64,000 bases of DNA from DTFZ01 sp050260375 (GTDB taxonomy: Bacteria; Bacillota; Clostridia; Christensenellales; SZUA-584), in the NCBI GenBank assembly GCA_050260375.1, contig JBLNCA010000045.1, positions 124,001 through 188,000 of the forward strand, written 5' to 3'. Below the pieces are notes generated by a model. The model had not been told where the DNA came from, did no database searches, and worked only from the letters and a program-made list of their open reading frames with translations. This document shows, in pieces, positions 8,100-16,421 of this stretch. A program made the position numbers and the translations under genes. Numbering within the stretch: position 1 is the first letter of the stretch; every line of letters begins with the position of its first letter.

Positions 8100-9135
8100 A
8101 TGAAGTTTTATTTCCTTCTTTGGGAGCAAGATAAGCGCTCAGCTTTTCCGGGCCTGCCAGCAAGGTGCGCTTAACGTAGAGAACGCCGCCCTCAATACGG
8201 GGTCCCCAGCAAGGCGTCAGACTTGCTGGGGTGTGAATATGGGGTCCCCAGCAAGGCGTCAGACTTGCTGGGGTGTGAATATGGGGTTCCCAGCAAGACG
8301 TCAGGCTTGCTGGGGTGTGGATTGTACCAATGCACCATTTTACGAGCGATATATTTCCCTGCTCTATCTCGATAGCCGTTATGCACCAGGGATTGACGCA
8401 GCTTCCGTCGTTGAAATAAAGCGCGCCGCCCGGCTCGGGGAAAACTGCCCGGTGCGTATGTCCGGCGACGATCATGCGGTTATTGTTCTTAGACCAGCTT
8501 ATAAGCCTGCTTTCCATCTTTGTCGCTTTTTTATGGTTCTTCGCCGCGCTTGTCGGGTCGTTAACGCCCAGCGCTTCAAGAGGCCTCCACAGGTTATGAA
8601 CGAGAAACCTTGCTAATTTCCACAGGCTGCTGTTGAAAAAGTCCACCTGGTGGCCGTGCACGAGAAATATGTCCTTTCCCGTTTCCGCATGGCGCAGTAT
8701 AAGCCCTTCGTATATTCTGATATCTTTAAAAAGCGGCACGCATTCCTTTCGCGCGTCGTAATAACTGCAAAGGTTGTTGCGGCAAAAAGACATGTCCTTC
8801 TTTATCATGTCGTGGTTGCCGTAAATCATATAAAGCCTCTTTTGCTCATGAAACTTTACAATGAGGTCCAGCGAATCCTTATGCGCTTCCGCGATATCCG
8901 AGAAGCAATAGCTTTCCCAGAGCTCGTCGCCGTCGCCAATCTCTATATACGTGAAACCATTCTCATAGTAATATTCGAGCGCCCCGTTGTATATGTTCTG
9001 GTTTCTCGAAAAATCATCGCTCCAGCTTCCGTCGCCGCGATGGCAGTCGCTTATAAGCACTATCTTCGAGGCGTCCGAAATGGGGATCACCGGGGAGGAG
9101 GCGTATATTTTCGATAACCGGTTTAACAATGCCAT
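8098..9135 (-). CDS. Metallophosphoesterase carrying three tandem translated palindromic repeats
   Basis: 345 residues, start ATG preceded by GGGGAGG. Calcineurin-like phosphoesterase with all metal motifs: SDCHRGDG (about 29-36), GDGDE, GNHD, VHGHQVD and AGHTH; cytosolic, substrate unknown. After the catalytic domain (ending near WCIGT) come three 14-residue repeats of the type IHTPASLTPCWGPH, each encoded by a 42-bp palindromic element on the opposite strand; the normal-looking end RIEGGVLYVKRTLLAGPEKL then resumes in frame. The repeats therefore seem to be an insertion near the C-terminus that the gene tolerates. Transcribed with the DUF4474-like gene 14 bp upstream. Confidence 0.85.
   Translation of the reverse strand: MALLNRLSKIYASSPVIPISDASKIVLISDCHRGDGSWSDDFSRNQNIYNGALEYYYENGFTYIEIGDGDELWESYCFSDIAEAHKDSLDLIVKFHEQKRLYMIYGNHDMIKKDMSFCRNNLCSYYDARKECVPLFKDIRIYEGLILRHAETGKDIFLVHGHQVDFFNSSLWKLARFLVHNLWRPLEALGVNDPTSAAKNHKKATKMESRLISWSKNNNRMIVAGHTHRAVFPEPGGALYFNDGSCVNPWCITAIEIEQGNISLVKWCIGTIHTPASLTSCWEPHIHTPASLTPCWGPHIHTPASLTPCWGPRIEGGVLYVKRTLLAGPEKLSAYLAPKEGNKTS
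8196..8321 (+). repeat. Palindromic element, three tandem 42-bp copies (locus A)
   Basis: Copies at 8196-8237, 8238-8279 and 8280-8321. Each has the left flank TACGGGGT or TATGGGGT, arm CCCCAGCAAG (the third begins TTCCC), an 8-base loop, arm CTTGCTGGGG and right flank GTGTGAA/GTGTGGA. They lie wholly inside the metallophosphoesterase coding sequence and keep its frame. Confidence 0.95.
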
Positions 9136-9149
9136 ATATAGCCTCCCCG

Positions 9150-10175
9150 CTATTTGAGGTGTTCTTGCAGTATACTGTACTTGTCGTACAGTTCCCGCGG
9201 CCTTCCGATTTTCATTATGCTGTCATAGAGCGCGGCGTCCAGCCTGCTCGCTGCTTCGAGTTTTGCTAGCGCGCCTTTTTCATTGCCTGTAAGCTCGTTG
9301 AACCTGTCGAACAGATATTTGTTGTTCTCCTGGACAGTGTCCATCATTGTCGTACGGGCATACGGCTGCCTTGAACGCGGCTCGGCGTACAAAAAGCTTA
9401 CGGTATTGCCGTTCACATTGAGCTCACGGTCGGCATATCCCATACGTTTCATGGCGGCAACGAACGCTGCCAGCATATCCCCGTCTTTGAGCTCTATGCT
9501 TATACTCGCGGTAAGTTCGGAAGGCTCCGAAAATTCCCCGGGTTTAAAGCCTGTGAGCCACCAGTGCCTGCCCTGCCTCCTGAACAGCTCGGCGCCGTTT
9601 TTCATCAGCGAACAAGATATGAAAAGCATATCCTCAGGAGCGGCTGCATCGTAAAACGTGCCGTTGAATATACCCGGGATATTGAGGCTGGGCCTTGTAG
9701 TGGTATATACTCCCACTTCGCAGCCGGTCGCTATGCCGTACTGCCCTTTCCAGAACTCTATGAGCCACTTTTTGCCGCCGTATTCAAAATGTACGGGCTC
9801 GCAGTCGATTATCATATTCATCAACGCCGCGGCTTCGTCGTAAAGTCGGCAATATCCGAAACCTCTCTGCCACGCATTCATGTCCGAATAGAATAATATG
9901 TCCTGTTTCGGCTCATACACTAGCCCGGCTATCGGACGTTTTCCTAGCGACTGCTTTACTTTGGCGGACGCTTTGGCGAAAATTCCCTTAAGTAAACGGG
10001 TTAGGCTGCGTATCCTCGGTTTAACTATCAAAACGAAAAGCGCCGCTATGCCGGTAAGCACAGCCACGCCCAAAAGCGTCATGCCTATGATGAACAGCGT
10101 CTGTCCGGCAGTCGGCCACTGCCCGCCCGCCGTTTGCAGCAATATTCGGTATAGATTATTTAACATCAAGACCAC
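9150..10175 (-). CDS. Membrane-anchored DUF4474-like protein
   Basis: 341 residues from a GTG at 10175; an ATG nine bases further in (10166), with GGGTGG before it, is equally possible. A membrane helix at about 27-51 is followed by a basic linker and a soluble domain containing DILFYSDMNAWQRGFGYCRL and WLIEFWKGQYGIATGCEVGVY. I associate this domain with DUF4474, a family of unknown function in Clostridia. C-terminal helices follow. First gene of a two-gene run with the metallophosphoesterase. No catalytic motif is apparent. Confidence 0.6.
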   Translation of the reverse strand: MVLMLNNLYRILLQTAGGQWPTAGQTLFIIGMTLLGVAVLTGIAALFVLIVKPRIRSLTRLLKGIFAKASAKVKQSLGKRPIAGLVYEPKQDILFYSDMNAWQRGFGYCRLYDEAAALMNMIIDCEPVHFEYGGKKWLIEFWKGQYGIATGCEVGVYTTTRPSLNIPGIFNGTFYDAAAPEDMLFISCSLMKNGAELFRRQGRHWWLTGFKPGEFSEPSELTASISIELKDGDMLAAFVAAMKRMGYADRELNVNGNTVSFLYAEPRSRQPYARTTMMDTVQENNKYLFDRFNELTGNEKGALAKLEAASRLDAALYDSIMKIGRPRELYDKYSILQEHLK

Positions 10176-10460
10176 CCGAATTAACCAAATTCATATAGTA
10201 TAATATTCGCGCGTATGGTTTTGTGTTAGCGTGTTTGCGGCATGTAAATTCGAAGGCCTCCGAAGAGTCTTAAGGCATTTTTGTTTGTATATTACTGGGA
10301 TATATTTGTTCTCTAAAGGTTTACATTTTTGATGTTGATACAGCAGATTTTACATGCTATTATACAAGCGAGGACGGACATTTTTCTTTTCAAACCGTGG
10401 CTTTTTTTGTGTATAAAGCAGGTGCGCCGTATTAACGGAGCACTACGGGGACGGAGCGCT

Positions 10461-10886
10461 ATGAACATACTGTTTTTTTTAAAACCCAAAGGCGACATCG
10501 CCTTTATCTACGACGATTTCACACTGCGTCAGGCTCTGGAAAAGATGAAGCATTACGGTTATACCGCAATTCCTGTACTAAGCCGCGAAGGTAAATATAT
10601 AGGCACGCTGAGCGAAGGCGACCTTTTATGGGCGGTGCTGAGCCTTAACGCATTCGACGACCACACCAAAGAGCAATACTATATAAAGGATATACTTAAA
10701 AGCAAGACAAACGCGTCCGTAAACGTCAACGCGGTGATAGAAGACCTGCTTCTGCTCGCAATGAATCAGAACTTTGTGCCTGTTACGGACGACCGCGGCC
10801 TATTTATAGGAATCGTTACCCGCCGGGATATACTGCAGTACTACTACGATATGACGCACAGCAAGGAAAAACAGGCGGTGACATGA
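10461..10886 (+). CDS. CBS-domain protein
   Basis: Start at the ATG with CGGAG six bases upstream; the open frame before it has no ribosome site. 141 residues consisting of a pair of CBS motifs (about 14-60 with HYGYTAIPVLSREGKYIGTL and 75-130 with NFVPVTDDRGLFIGIVTRRD), forming one Bateman module. Stand-alone CBS proteins bind adenosine nucleotides and regulate a partner; none is evident, as the neighbours are a repeat element and a 42-aa ORF. Confidence 0.85.
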   Translation: MNILFFLKPKGDIAFIYDDFTLRQALEKMKHYGYTAIPVLSREGKYIGTLSEGDLLWAVLSLNAFDDHTKEQYYIKDILKSKTNASVNVNAVIEDLLLLAMNQNFVPVTDDRGLFIGIVTRRDILQYYYDMTHSKEKQAVT

Positions 10887-10923
10887 TATCAAAACCGGAT
10901 CAATATCCGATTTTTTTCATATT

Positions 10924-10962
10924 CCGGGTTCCTGGCAAGCCTTGAGACCTGTTGGGGTGTTA
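10924..10962 (+). repeat. Degenerate palindromic element (locus B)
   Basis: A diverged single copy: CCGGGTTCCTGGCAAG, a loop, then CCTGTTGGGGTGTTAA. It lies 38 bp after the CBS gene. The arms no longer pair fully. Confidence 0.6.
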
Positions 10963-11034
10963 AGTACGCGGGTTTCGCGTATTCAGAATTATAATCGCAA
11001 AATTGGACAAAGTATCTTTTGAGGAGGTGATTTA

Positions 11035-11163
11035 TTGAAATTTAAAAAGATAGATGACCGCAAATCGCAGAAGATGAGAATGGAAAATGAGAAACGGGCC
11101 AAAAAAATACCTGATATGTATAAAAGAGACGACAGCCCGGAGCAAAATGGCGAAGATTTTTGA
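11035..11163 (+). CDS. Small charged protein, 42 aa
   Basis: TTG start with a near-perfect Shine-Dalgarno GAGGAGGTGAT eight bases upstream. The product is very polar (MKFKKIDDRKSQKMRMENEK at the start, ending SPEQNGEDF) with a Lys/Arg-rich first half and an acidic end; no membrane segment or metal motif. A terminator follows. The strong ribosome site and terminator argue for a real gene. I do not recognise a family. Confidence 0.6.
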   Translation: MKFKKIDDRKSQKMRMENEKRAKKIPDMYKRDDSPEQNGEDF

Positions 11164-11179
11164 GCGTTAAAATATTAAA

Positions 11180-11210
11180 GGGAGAAAGCTTATACATTCT
11201 CTCTTTTTTA
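11180..11210 (+). terminator. Terminator after the 42-aa gene
   Basis: GGAGAA/TTCTCT stem (one G-T pair), ten-base loop and a T-rich tail. Confidence 0.6.
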
Positions 11211-11299
11211 TTTTGAAATTATCCATACAGCCGTATTTTAGCCCTTTGCTTTTTTATAATTCAACAATTAATTGAGATTCAGCAGATTAGTTTTTTGCG

Positions 11300-11752
11300 T
11301 TATTGGGAGGGATAGCCATAATAAGCCGTAGTGTGCCACAGCTGTTTGAAGTACTGAAAAAGCTCAAAGTCGTTCCCTATATCGCTCCATATATCAGGCC
11401 TTAATATGCTTTCGCAGGAACCCTTGCCAATCAGCTTCGCGTTGATTACACCCGCGCCGCCGCCAAATCGCAAATCTATTTTCTCAGCAAGCGGCTTAAT
11501 CATAGGCCCCCGAAAGCTGTCATCTATGCTGTTAATTTGTATTTGCCTTATTGGAATCCAGCACAGGCTGATTTGATATTTCCTCGATAATTTTTCGGCT
11601 AAAGAATGGATTTCAGTGTCTTTGAAAGAACCGTCAAGATAGAGAGCCTCTATATCCTCGCCAAGCAATACTTCTCCATGAATGTGCGTCTCAATGCAAT
11701 AATCCAGGTTTCGGCCCATTACCCGCGAGATACGCTTATTTGACGATAGCAT
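11300..11752 (-). pseudogene. 5'-truncated DUF3626-like gene
   Basis: 150 residues from the first ATG. YCIETHIHGEVLLGEDIEAL, DGSFKDT and DSFRGPMIKPLAEKI resemble, from memory, the C-terminal part of DUF3626 proteins, which are usually about twice as long. The frame is open only 14 codons upstream of the ATG before a TAG, there is no ribosome site, and no N-terminal homology is visible. I therefore read it as the 3' part of a gene that lost its front end; a short stand-alone protein remains possible. Confidence 0.45.
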
Positions 11753-12091
11753 CTGAATAGCTTTATCAAGCGGGCAATTCTCAATATTCAGAAGCTAACG
11801 GTCTACAGGCCGTAAACCGCAAAATCATATAATAAAGTACAGACGGTGAAATGAACGCCGCCTGTTTTTTATATAGGCGGCGAGTTGTGAGATTTGACGA
11901 AGTGTAAGCAGGGGCGGCCTTTGACCGCCTTAAAATGCATGAGATACTATCGTCCGGTATTTAATTGCGAGCGCGACGTTTTTTGCAATTTTGGGCAGTA
12001 ATGCCGCGAATATTTGATTTAAATAATGGGCAATTGATAAAGCATAAGGGTATTGCGACCATTGAAGAAGAACGCAGGAGAGTAACCGGCT
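11753..12091 (+). other. Intergenic region with a GC hairpin
   Basis: The only structure I see is an 8-bp inverted repeat (CGCCGCCT 11856-11863 with AGGCGGCG 11875-11882) around an AT-rich loop. A 38-codon ORF (12001-12117) has no ribosome site and overlaps the start of the next gene. Confidence 0.4.
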
Positions 12092-13690
12092 TTGAGCTTA
12101 ATGAGATTGCAAAGTAAATTACAAACGATTAACATCGCAGTACGCGCTGCGGCTCTGTCCGTATGTTTGCTGGCTGCGGCATTAACGCTTTCTTCGTGCG
12201 CAGGCCATACCGAGGCCGATATATCGCGAGTGCTGGATTTCGGCACCGTTATCAAAGGGGTCCGTGTTGAGGGCATAGATTTGTCGGGTATGACAAGGGC
12301 GCAGGCGCTTGAGGCCACCGCGCATATACCGGCGGAGACACTTAAAGACATATCGGTTACCGTCGATGTGGGAGGAGAGGCTATGAGCTTTTCCGCGGAG
12401 GAGCTCGGCGTTGATACCGACTACGAGGACGTAATGGAATACGCGTTAACATACGGGCGCAAAGGAACAATTGACGAGCGCTCAAGAGCCGCCTACGCCG
12501 CAGCGAACGGGCTTGTCAACTTTCAGGTCAATGCCCGGGCAATAGAGAGAAAGGTAAAGAGCGCGGCTGCCGCGCTGAAAGAGCGCCTTGAAAGGCCGCC
12601 GATAGACGCGGGCTATGTTTTCATGCCGTCGGGCCATCTTGCGGACGGAACGCCTTACGATACAAACTCCGGCGGGGACCGCGTTCGCATAGCGGAAGAT
12701 AAGATGCCAAATCCGTTAAGGTACCAGTATTACCAGACAAACAAATACGTAAAAAACTACATACCCGCCGAAGCGGGCGTATCGCGCTTTTGGTACACGC
12801 CCGAACAGAGCGGCCGCAGCGTCGATATCGACGCGCTCGCAGCTTCCGTGATAAATGCGGTGAACGGCAAAGATTATTCCGCTGTCGCCGTACCGGTAAC
12901 CGTGCTCGAGCCGTCCGTAAAATCCGCGGATATTGAGAGGCAGACCCAGCTTTTATCGTCGTGGACTTCAAGCTATGAAAGCCATGACGGCGCGGACAGG
13001 AACTACAACGTAGCCAAGCTTTCCGCGCTGATAAACGGCGTGGTGATAGCACCGGGCGAAACGTGGTCAATAAACAAACACGCGGGCCCGAGGACGTACG
13101 AGAAAGGTTGGAAGGGCGCGCCGGGCATATACGACGGAGCGTTTGTTACCGCGCCGGGAGGCGGAGTTTGCCAGGTTTCAAGCACCCTGTATAACGCAGC
13201 GCTCCGTGCGGGTCTCGAAATAGTCGAATCGAGCAGGCACTCCATAATCTCAAACTATGTGCCGGTAGGGCTGGACGCGACGATAAGCACGGGCAGCAAG
13301 GACTTAAAGCTTCGAAACCCGTACGATACGCCGGTATTCATAGTTTCGTTTGTAAACGCAGGAGAAAAAAACGTGACGGTGGAGATATACGGCCCGCCCG
13401 TCGTGCATGAAAAGTACGGCGAGGTAATACTCGATTTTTCCTCCGAGGTGACCGAGCGCACCGAAATGCCCGAGACAAAGGTGTACTACAGGGCGGCAAA
13501 GACGCCCGACGGAAAGCCTATAGCGCCGGGCGCTTCGAGAACGTACAAAAAGGCGCGCCGCGGCACCACCGCACAAGTCTACATACATTACTTATCTTTG
13601 GACGAAAAAGAGCTGGAGGTAAAGAAGTTCTACGTGGCTAAGTACCCCAAAATAAATGGGGAAAAATACGTTAACGACGCGCCACAGTAA
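12092..13690 (+). CDS. VanW-domain lipoprotein
   Basis: 532 residues from the TTG at 12092 (AGGAG eleven bases upstream); ATG 12101 is the alternative. A signal peptide ends in the lipobox LSSC (about residue 36), so the protein is lipid-anchored outside the membrane. Residues about 45-290 match the paired peptidoglycan-binding-like region found before VanW; the VanW domain covers about 305-440 (SALINGVVIAPGETWSINKH, GGGVCQVSSTLYNAALRAG, SRHSIISNYVPVGLDATI). A G5-like extension with KVYYRAAKTPDGKPIAPGAS completes it. VanW proteins are common cell-envelope proteins in Clostridia; the name comes from vancomycin-resistance clusters, and no resistance genes are nearby. Confidence 0.85.
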   Translation: MSLMRLQSKLQTINIAVRAAALSVCLLAAALTLSSCAGHTEADISRVLDFGTVIKGVRVEGIDLSGMTRAQALEATAHIPAETLKDISVTVDVGGEAMSFSAEELGVDTDYEDVMEYALTYGRKGTIDERSRAAYAAANGLVNFQVNARAIERKVKSAAAALKERLERPPIDAGYVFMPSGHLADGTPYDTNSGGDRVRIAEDKMPNPLRYQYYQTNKYVKNYIPAEAGVSRFWYTPEQSGRSVDIDALAASVINAVNGKDYSAVAVPVTVLEPSVKSADIERQTQLLSSWTSSYESHDGADRNYNVAKLSALINGVVIAPGETWSINKHAGPRTYEKGWKGAPGIYDGAFVTAPGGGVCQVSSTLYNAALRAGLEIVESSRHSIISNYVPVGLDATISTGSKDLKLRNPYDTPVFIVSFVNAGEKNVTVEIYGPPVVHEKYGEVILDFSSEVTERTEMPETKVYYRAAKTPDGKPIAPGASRTYKKARRGTTAQVYIHYLSLDEKELEVKKFYVAKYPKINGEKYVNDAPQ

Positions 13691-13780
13691 ACAGACGAAC
13701 GAAACGCAAGTGACGCAGCTCTTACCGAATCATGAGTACATTTGCATCAGCAAGCTTTACGTTTTGCCGCCCGTAATATA

Positions 13781-13809
13781 TTGTAAAAATGCGACGAGAG
13801 TGCTATTAT
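13781..13809 (+). promoter_or_regulatory. csoR promoter
   Basis: TTGTAA (13781-13786) and TATTAT (13804-13809) with exactly 17 bp between them, 71 bp before the csoR ATG. Confidence 0.65.
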
Positions 13810-13815
13810 ATAGTT

Positions 13816-13844
13816 AACACCCCGCCGCTATAGGGGAGGGGTAT
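13816..13844 (+). promoter_or_regulatory. Putative CsoR operator
   Basis: A pseudo-palindrome AACACCCC ... GGGGTATT with an internal TATAGGGG begins just after the -10 and overlaps the expected transcription start. Known CsoR sites are G-tract/C-tract palindromes of this kind (TACCCC...GGGGTA). Binding here would block transcription until Cu(I) is bound. Confidence 0.6.
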
Positions 13845-13879
13845 TAATAAAGTATTGATAAAGCATTTACGGAGGATAT

Positions 13880-14155
13880 ATGGCCAGCCATAAAAATGAC
13901 GCCGAGGCCTTAAGCTATCTGAAAACCGCGAGAGGACAAATAGACGGAATATTGAAGATGATAGACGACGACAGGTGTTGCATCGACATATCCAAGCAGA
14001 TTTTCGCGGTTCAGTCATTGTTAAAAAAGGCTAACATGAAAATACTTAAAGACCACATGCACTCCTGCGTGGCAAGCGCGGTCAGCGGCGGAGGCGGCGA
14101 CGAGAAGATAGAAGAAATCATCTATATACTGGAAAAATTCATAGACAGGTCATAA
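13880..14155 (+). CDS. csoR: CsoR-type copper-sensing repressor
   Basis: 91 residues, all-helical CsoR/RcnR family. The Cu(I) ligand set C-x24-H-x3-C is present: Cys34, His59 and Cys63, with LKTARGQIDGILKMI in helix 1. CsoR represses copper-export genes and leaves DNA when Cu(I) binds. CGGAGG lies just before the ATG, an operator-like palindrome overlaps the promoter and the copA remnant follows 20 bp downstream, so autoregulation of the csoR-copA operon is expected. Confidence 0.9.
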   Translation: MASHKNDAEALSYLKTARGQIDGILKMIDDDRCCIDISKQIFAVQSLLKKANMKILKDHMHSCVASAVSGGGGDEKIEEIIYILEKFIDRS

Positions 14156-14175
14156 CTTACTTGCGGAGAGGCGTA

Positions 14176-14775
14176 ATGACGGAAAAAAGCTACAAAGTTA
14201 CCGGTATGACGTGCGCTGCGTGCGCCGCTAACGTAAAACGCGCGGCGGCTAAGGTGCCGGGCGTTGAGCAAAGCGAAGTCAACATAGCGACCGAAAAGCT
14301 GACAGTGCGTTACGACGAGAGCAAAGCGTCGTTTGACGATTTGAAAAAGGCAGTGGAAGCCGCGGGTTACGGTCTGGAAGAGGGGCAACATAAGCGCGTT
14401 GAGCTTGCGGTGGAAGGCATGACGTGCGCCGCCTGCTCCGCCGCCGTCGAGCGCGCGTTAAAAAAGCTTCAGGGCGTTTCGGCCGTGTCGGTAAATCTTG
14501 CTGCCAACCGCGCGGCGCTCGAATACGACCCGGGCAAGGTAAAGCTGTACGAGATAAAGCAGGCAATAGTCAAGGCGGGTTATACGCCTAAAGACATAGA
14601 ACAAAAGGGGCTAGACGAGGAAAGCGAAAAACGCCTGCGCGCGCTTAAAAACATGCGCAGCCGGCTGATAGTCGCAATCATATTCGCCGCGCCCATACTC
14701 TATTTGGCGATGGCGCTAAGCTCCGTTTCCGTCGTGTCGAACGCGCTGCGCCTGAAGCGTTTTAAGGTACAATGA
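14176..14775 (+). CDS. copA: Internally deleted copper P-type ATPase: two HMA domains fused to the CopA C-terminus
   Basis: ATG chosen with GGAGAGG upstream. 199 residues against about 800 for CopA. Two complete heavy-metal domains are present (GMTCAAC near 10 and again near 83), then the linker and the first membrane helix (RLIVAIIFAAPILYLAMA). The sequence then passes directly into LSSVSVVSNALRLKRFKVQ, which matches the extreme C-terminus of CopA ATPases. The A-domain, P-domain with DKTGT, ATP site and CPC transport motif are all missing, so it cannot pump. The frame is intact, so a one- or two-pass membrane protein with two copper-binding domains could still be made as a chaperone or copper sink. 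Confidence 0.85.
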   Translation: MTEKSYKVTGMTCAACAANVKRAAAKVPGVEQSEVNIATEKLTVRYDESKASFDDLKKAVEAAGYGLEEGQHKRVELAVEGMTCAACSAAVERALKKLQGVSAVSVNLAANRAALEYDPGKVKLYEIKQAIVKAGYTPKDIEQKGLDEESEKRLRALKNMRSRLIVAIIFAAPILYLAMALSSVSVVSNALRLKRFKVQ

Positions 14776-14796
14776 CAACTAACTGAAGGAGGTCAT

Positions 14797-15399
14797 ATGG
14801 TCTATTTTGTAAGGCACGGAAACAAAGTTATAAGCGACAGCGACGAATACTACAACACTGAGCTCGGTATATTGGATGAGCCTCTTAGCGAAGCGGGCAG
14901 GGCAGACGCCGAGCGGCTAGCGGCGTATTTTAAGGACGTCGATATAAAACGCATAATAGTGAGCGAATACAAAAGGGCGTACGAGACGGCGCTGCCCACG
15001 TCGAAGCAAAAAAACATACCGATAACGGTTGATAAAAGGGTAAACGAGATAAACAACGGCGAAATAAGGAATATGGCGGACGACGAGATAGCCGCGAAAT
15101 ATCCGCAGCTCTGGAGCGACTTTCAGAGCCACGAGCGCGATTTCCGCTTTCCGGGCGGCGAGTCGGGCGAAGAAGTAAAGGCTAGGCAAGACAGCTTTTT
15201 AAACGACATAAAGCATGAAAAGGGCGACATACTCGTAGTGAGCCACGACGGATTTATACGCCTTTTAATGTGCAACATACTAGGGCTGCCGGTTTACAAA
15301 CGGTATATATTCAAAACCACAATGGGCGCCGTAAGCATAATATGCTATGACGACAGCAAAGGGGAATGGAAGACGATAAGGTTTAATCAGCCTGTCTGA
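14797..15399 (+). CDS. Histidine phosphatase family protein (phosphoglycerate-mutase-like)
   Basis: 200 residues with a strong GAAGGAGG ribosome site. The branch-1 histidine phosphatase signature RHG is at residues 6-8 (catalytic His7) and the second histidine is in VVSHDGFIRLL (about 148). Family members dephosphorylate small phosphometabolites such as sugar phosphates or alpha-ribazole phosphate, or act as phosphoglycerate mutases; the substrate cannot be assigned. It follows the copA remnant by 21 bp. Confidence 0.82.
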   Translation: MVYFVRHGNKVISDSDEYYNTELGILDEPLSEAGRADAERLAAYFKDVDIKRIIVSEYKRAYETALPTSKQKNIPITVDKRVNEINNGEIRNMADDEIAAKYPQLWSDFQSHERDFRFPGGESGEEVKARQDSFLNDIKHEKGDILVVSHDGFIRLLMCNILGLPVYKRYIFKTTMGAVSIICYDDSKGEWKTIRFNQPV

Positions 15400-15429
15400 T
15401 TGGCCGCCTGCACAATATTTAAAACAAAG

Positions 15430-15451
15430 CGGCTTTAGTTGCTTAAAGCCG
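15430..15451. terminator. Hairpin between convergent genes
   Basis: CGGCTTTA and TAAAGCCG form an 8-bp stem with a 6-base loop, overlapping the stop codon of the LysR gene. T tracts are short on both sides, so it is a weak bidirectional terminator at best. Confidence 0.45.
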
Positions 15452-16349
15452 TTTGCATTCTTAACGCGCTGCTGCGGGCCCAGTCGAGAGCGAACTTTAT
15501 GAACACCTTTACCGCCGGGTCAAAATGGGCGTCAGGCAGCGTTAACAGCGATATTTTCTGCAACACCTCCGGTTCAAGCCCGATTATCGCGAGGTCGCTG
15601 TAATTATAGCGGGAGGCCGCTTTGGAAGATAGTACGGTAACGGCGAGGCCTTCGCGCACAAGCTCCAGTTGCGTCTCAACCTGCTCGCAGTAATATAGTA
15701 TGTCCGGCTCGAACCCGGCGCTTTGGCAGGCTTTTATAAAGTTACCGTAAAGTCCGGAATCGGGGTCCGCAATAATGAACTTTTCATTTGAGAGCGACGC
15801 TATGTCGATCGACTGCAGTTTAGCAAACGGGTGAAGTATATTCGTTACGAGTACCAAATGGTCCTTGACAATAATGTAGGAATCGACGGGCATAGGGGCG
15901 TCGGCGTCGCTTAAAAAAGCGGCGCTTATGCTGCCGTCCGAAAGCATGCCAAGCAGCTTGCTGCACTTTCCTTCCACGAACTCCATACGCACGCCCGGAA
16001 ACTGCCGCTGAAAGTTTGCTATAAGCGAAGTCAGCCCGTAATGGCCTATAACGGGCAGCACTCCAAGCTTTAAACTGCCTGCCGCCGCGTCGAGGTAGTT
16101 GCGCACGGTATACTTTGACTGCGCTACCTCGCCGAGCACTTTCTGCGCATGCAGAAGAAACGCCCTGCCGGCGCTTGTAAGCTCTACGCTGCGCGTCGTT
16201 CTCTCAAAAAGCTGAACGCCGAGCTCGTTCTCCAGCTTCTTTATCTGCTGCGACAGCAAAGGCTGGGTCGTGTTTATCTCTGCTGCAGCTTTTGTGAAGC
16301 TATGATGTTTAGCCACCGCAACGACATATTCCATCTGGTGAAGTTCCAT
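15435..16349 (-). CDS. LysR-family transcriptional regulator
   Basis: 304 residues. The N-terminal winged HTH (1-60; SFTKAAAEINTTQPLLSQQIKKLENELG) is followed by a periplasmic-binding-type effector domain (about 90-295). It is divergent from the fumarase genes, with a perfect 13-bp inverted repeat between them, so it is the likely regulator of fumarase/C4-dicarboxylate use and of itself. The effector is not known; a dicarboxylate is plausible from context. Confidence 0.87.
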   Translation of the reverse strand: MELHQMEYVVAVAKHHSFTKAAAEINTTQPLLSQQIKKLENELGVQLFERTTRSVELTSAGRAFLLHAQKVLGEVAQSKYTVRNYLDAAAGSLKLGVLPVIGHYGLTSLIANFQRQFPGVRMEFVEGKCSKLLGMLSDGSISAAFLSDADAPMPVDSYIIVKDHLVLVTNILHPFAKLQSIDIASLSNEKFIIADPDSGLYGNFIKACQSAGFEPDILYYCEQVETQLELVREGLAVTVLSSKAASRYNYSDLAIIGLEPEVLQKISLLTLPDAHFDPAVKVFIKFALDWARSSALRMQTALSN

Positions 16350-16421
16350 CGCTCGTCCCCTGTCAATAATTAAAACAACATTAGCCGAGTTAAAAATTAT
16401 AAACGTAAATATAAAACTTTA

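Noticed and set aside
12001..12117. 38-codon ORF (starts MPRIFDLNNGQLIKHKG)
   Set aside because: No ribosome site, no terminator, and it overlaps the VanW gene start in another frame; could be a gene remnant but unsupported.
12092..15399. VanW and neighbours as a vancomycin-resistance cluster
   Set aside because: No vanH, vanA/B ligase, vanX or VanRS genes are present; VanW-domain proteins are common in Clostridia without resistance.
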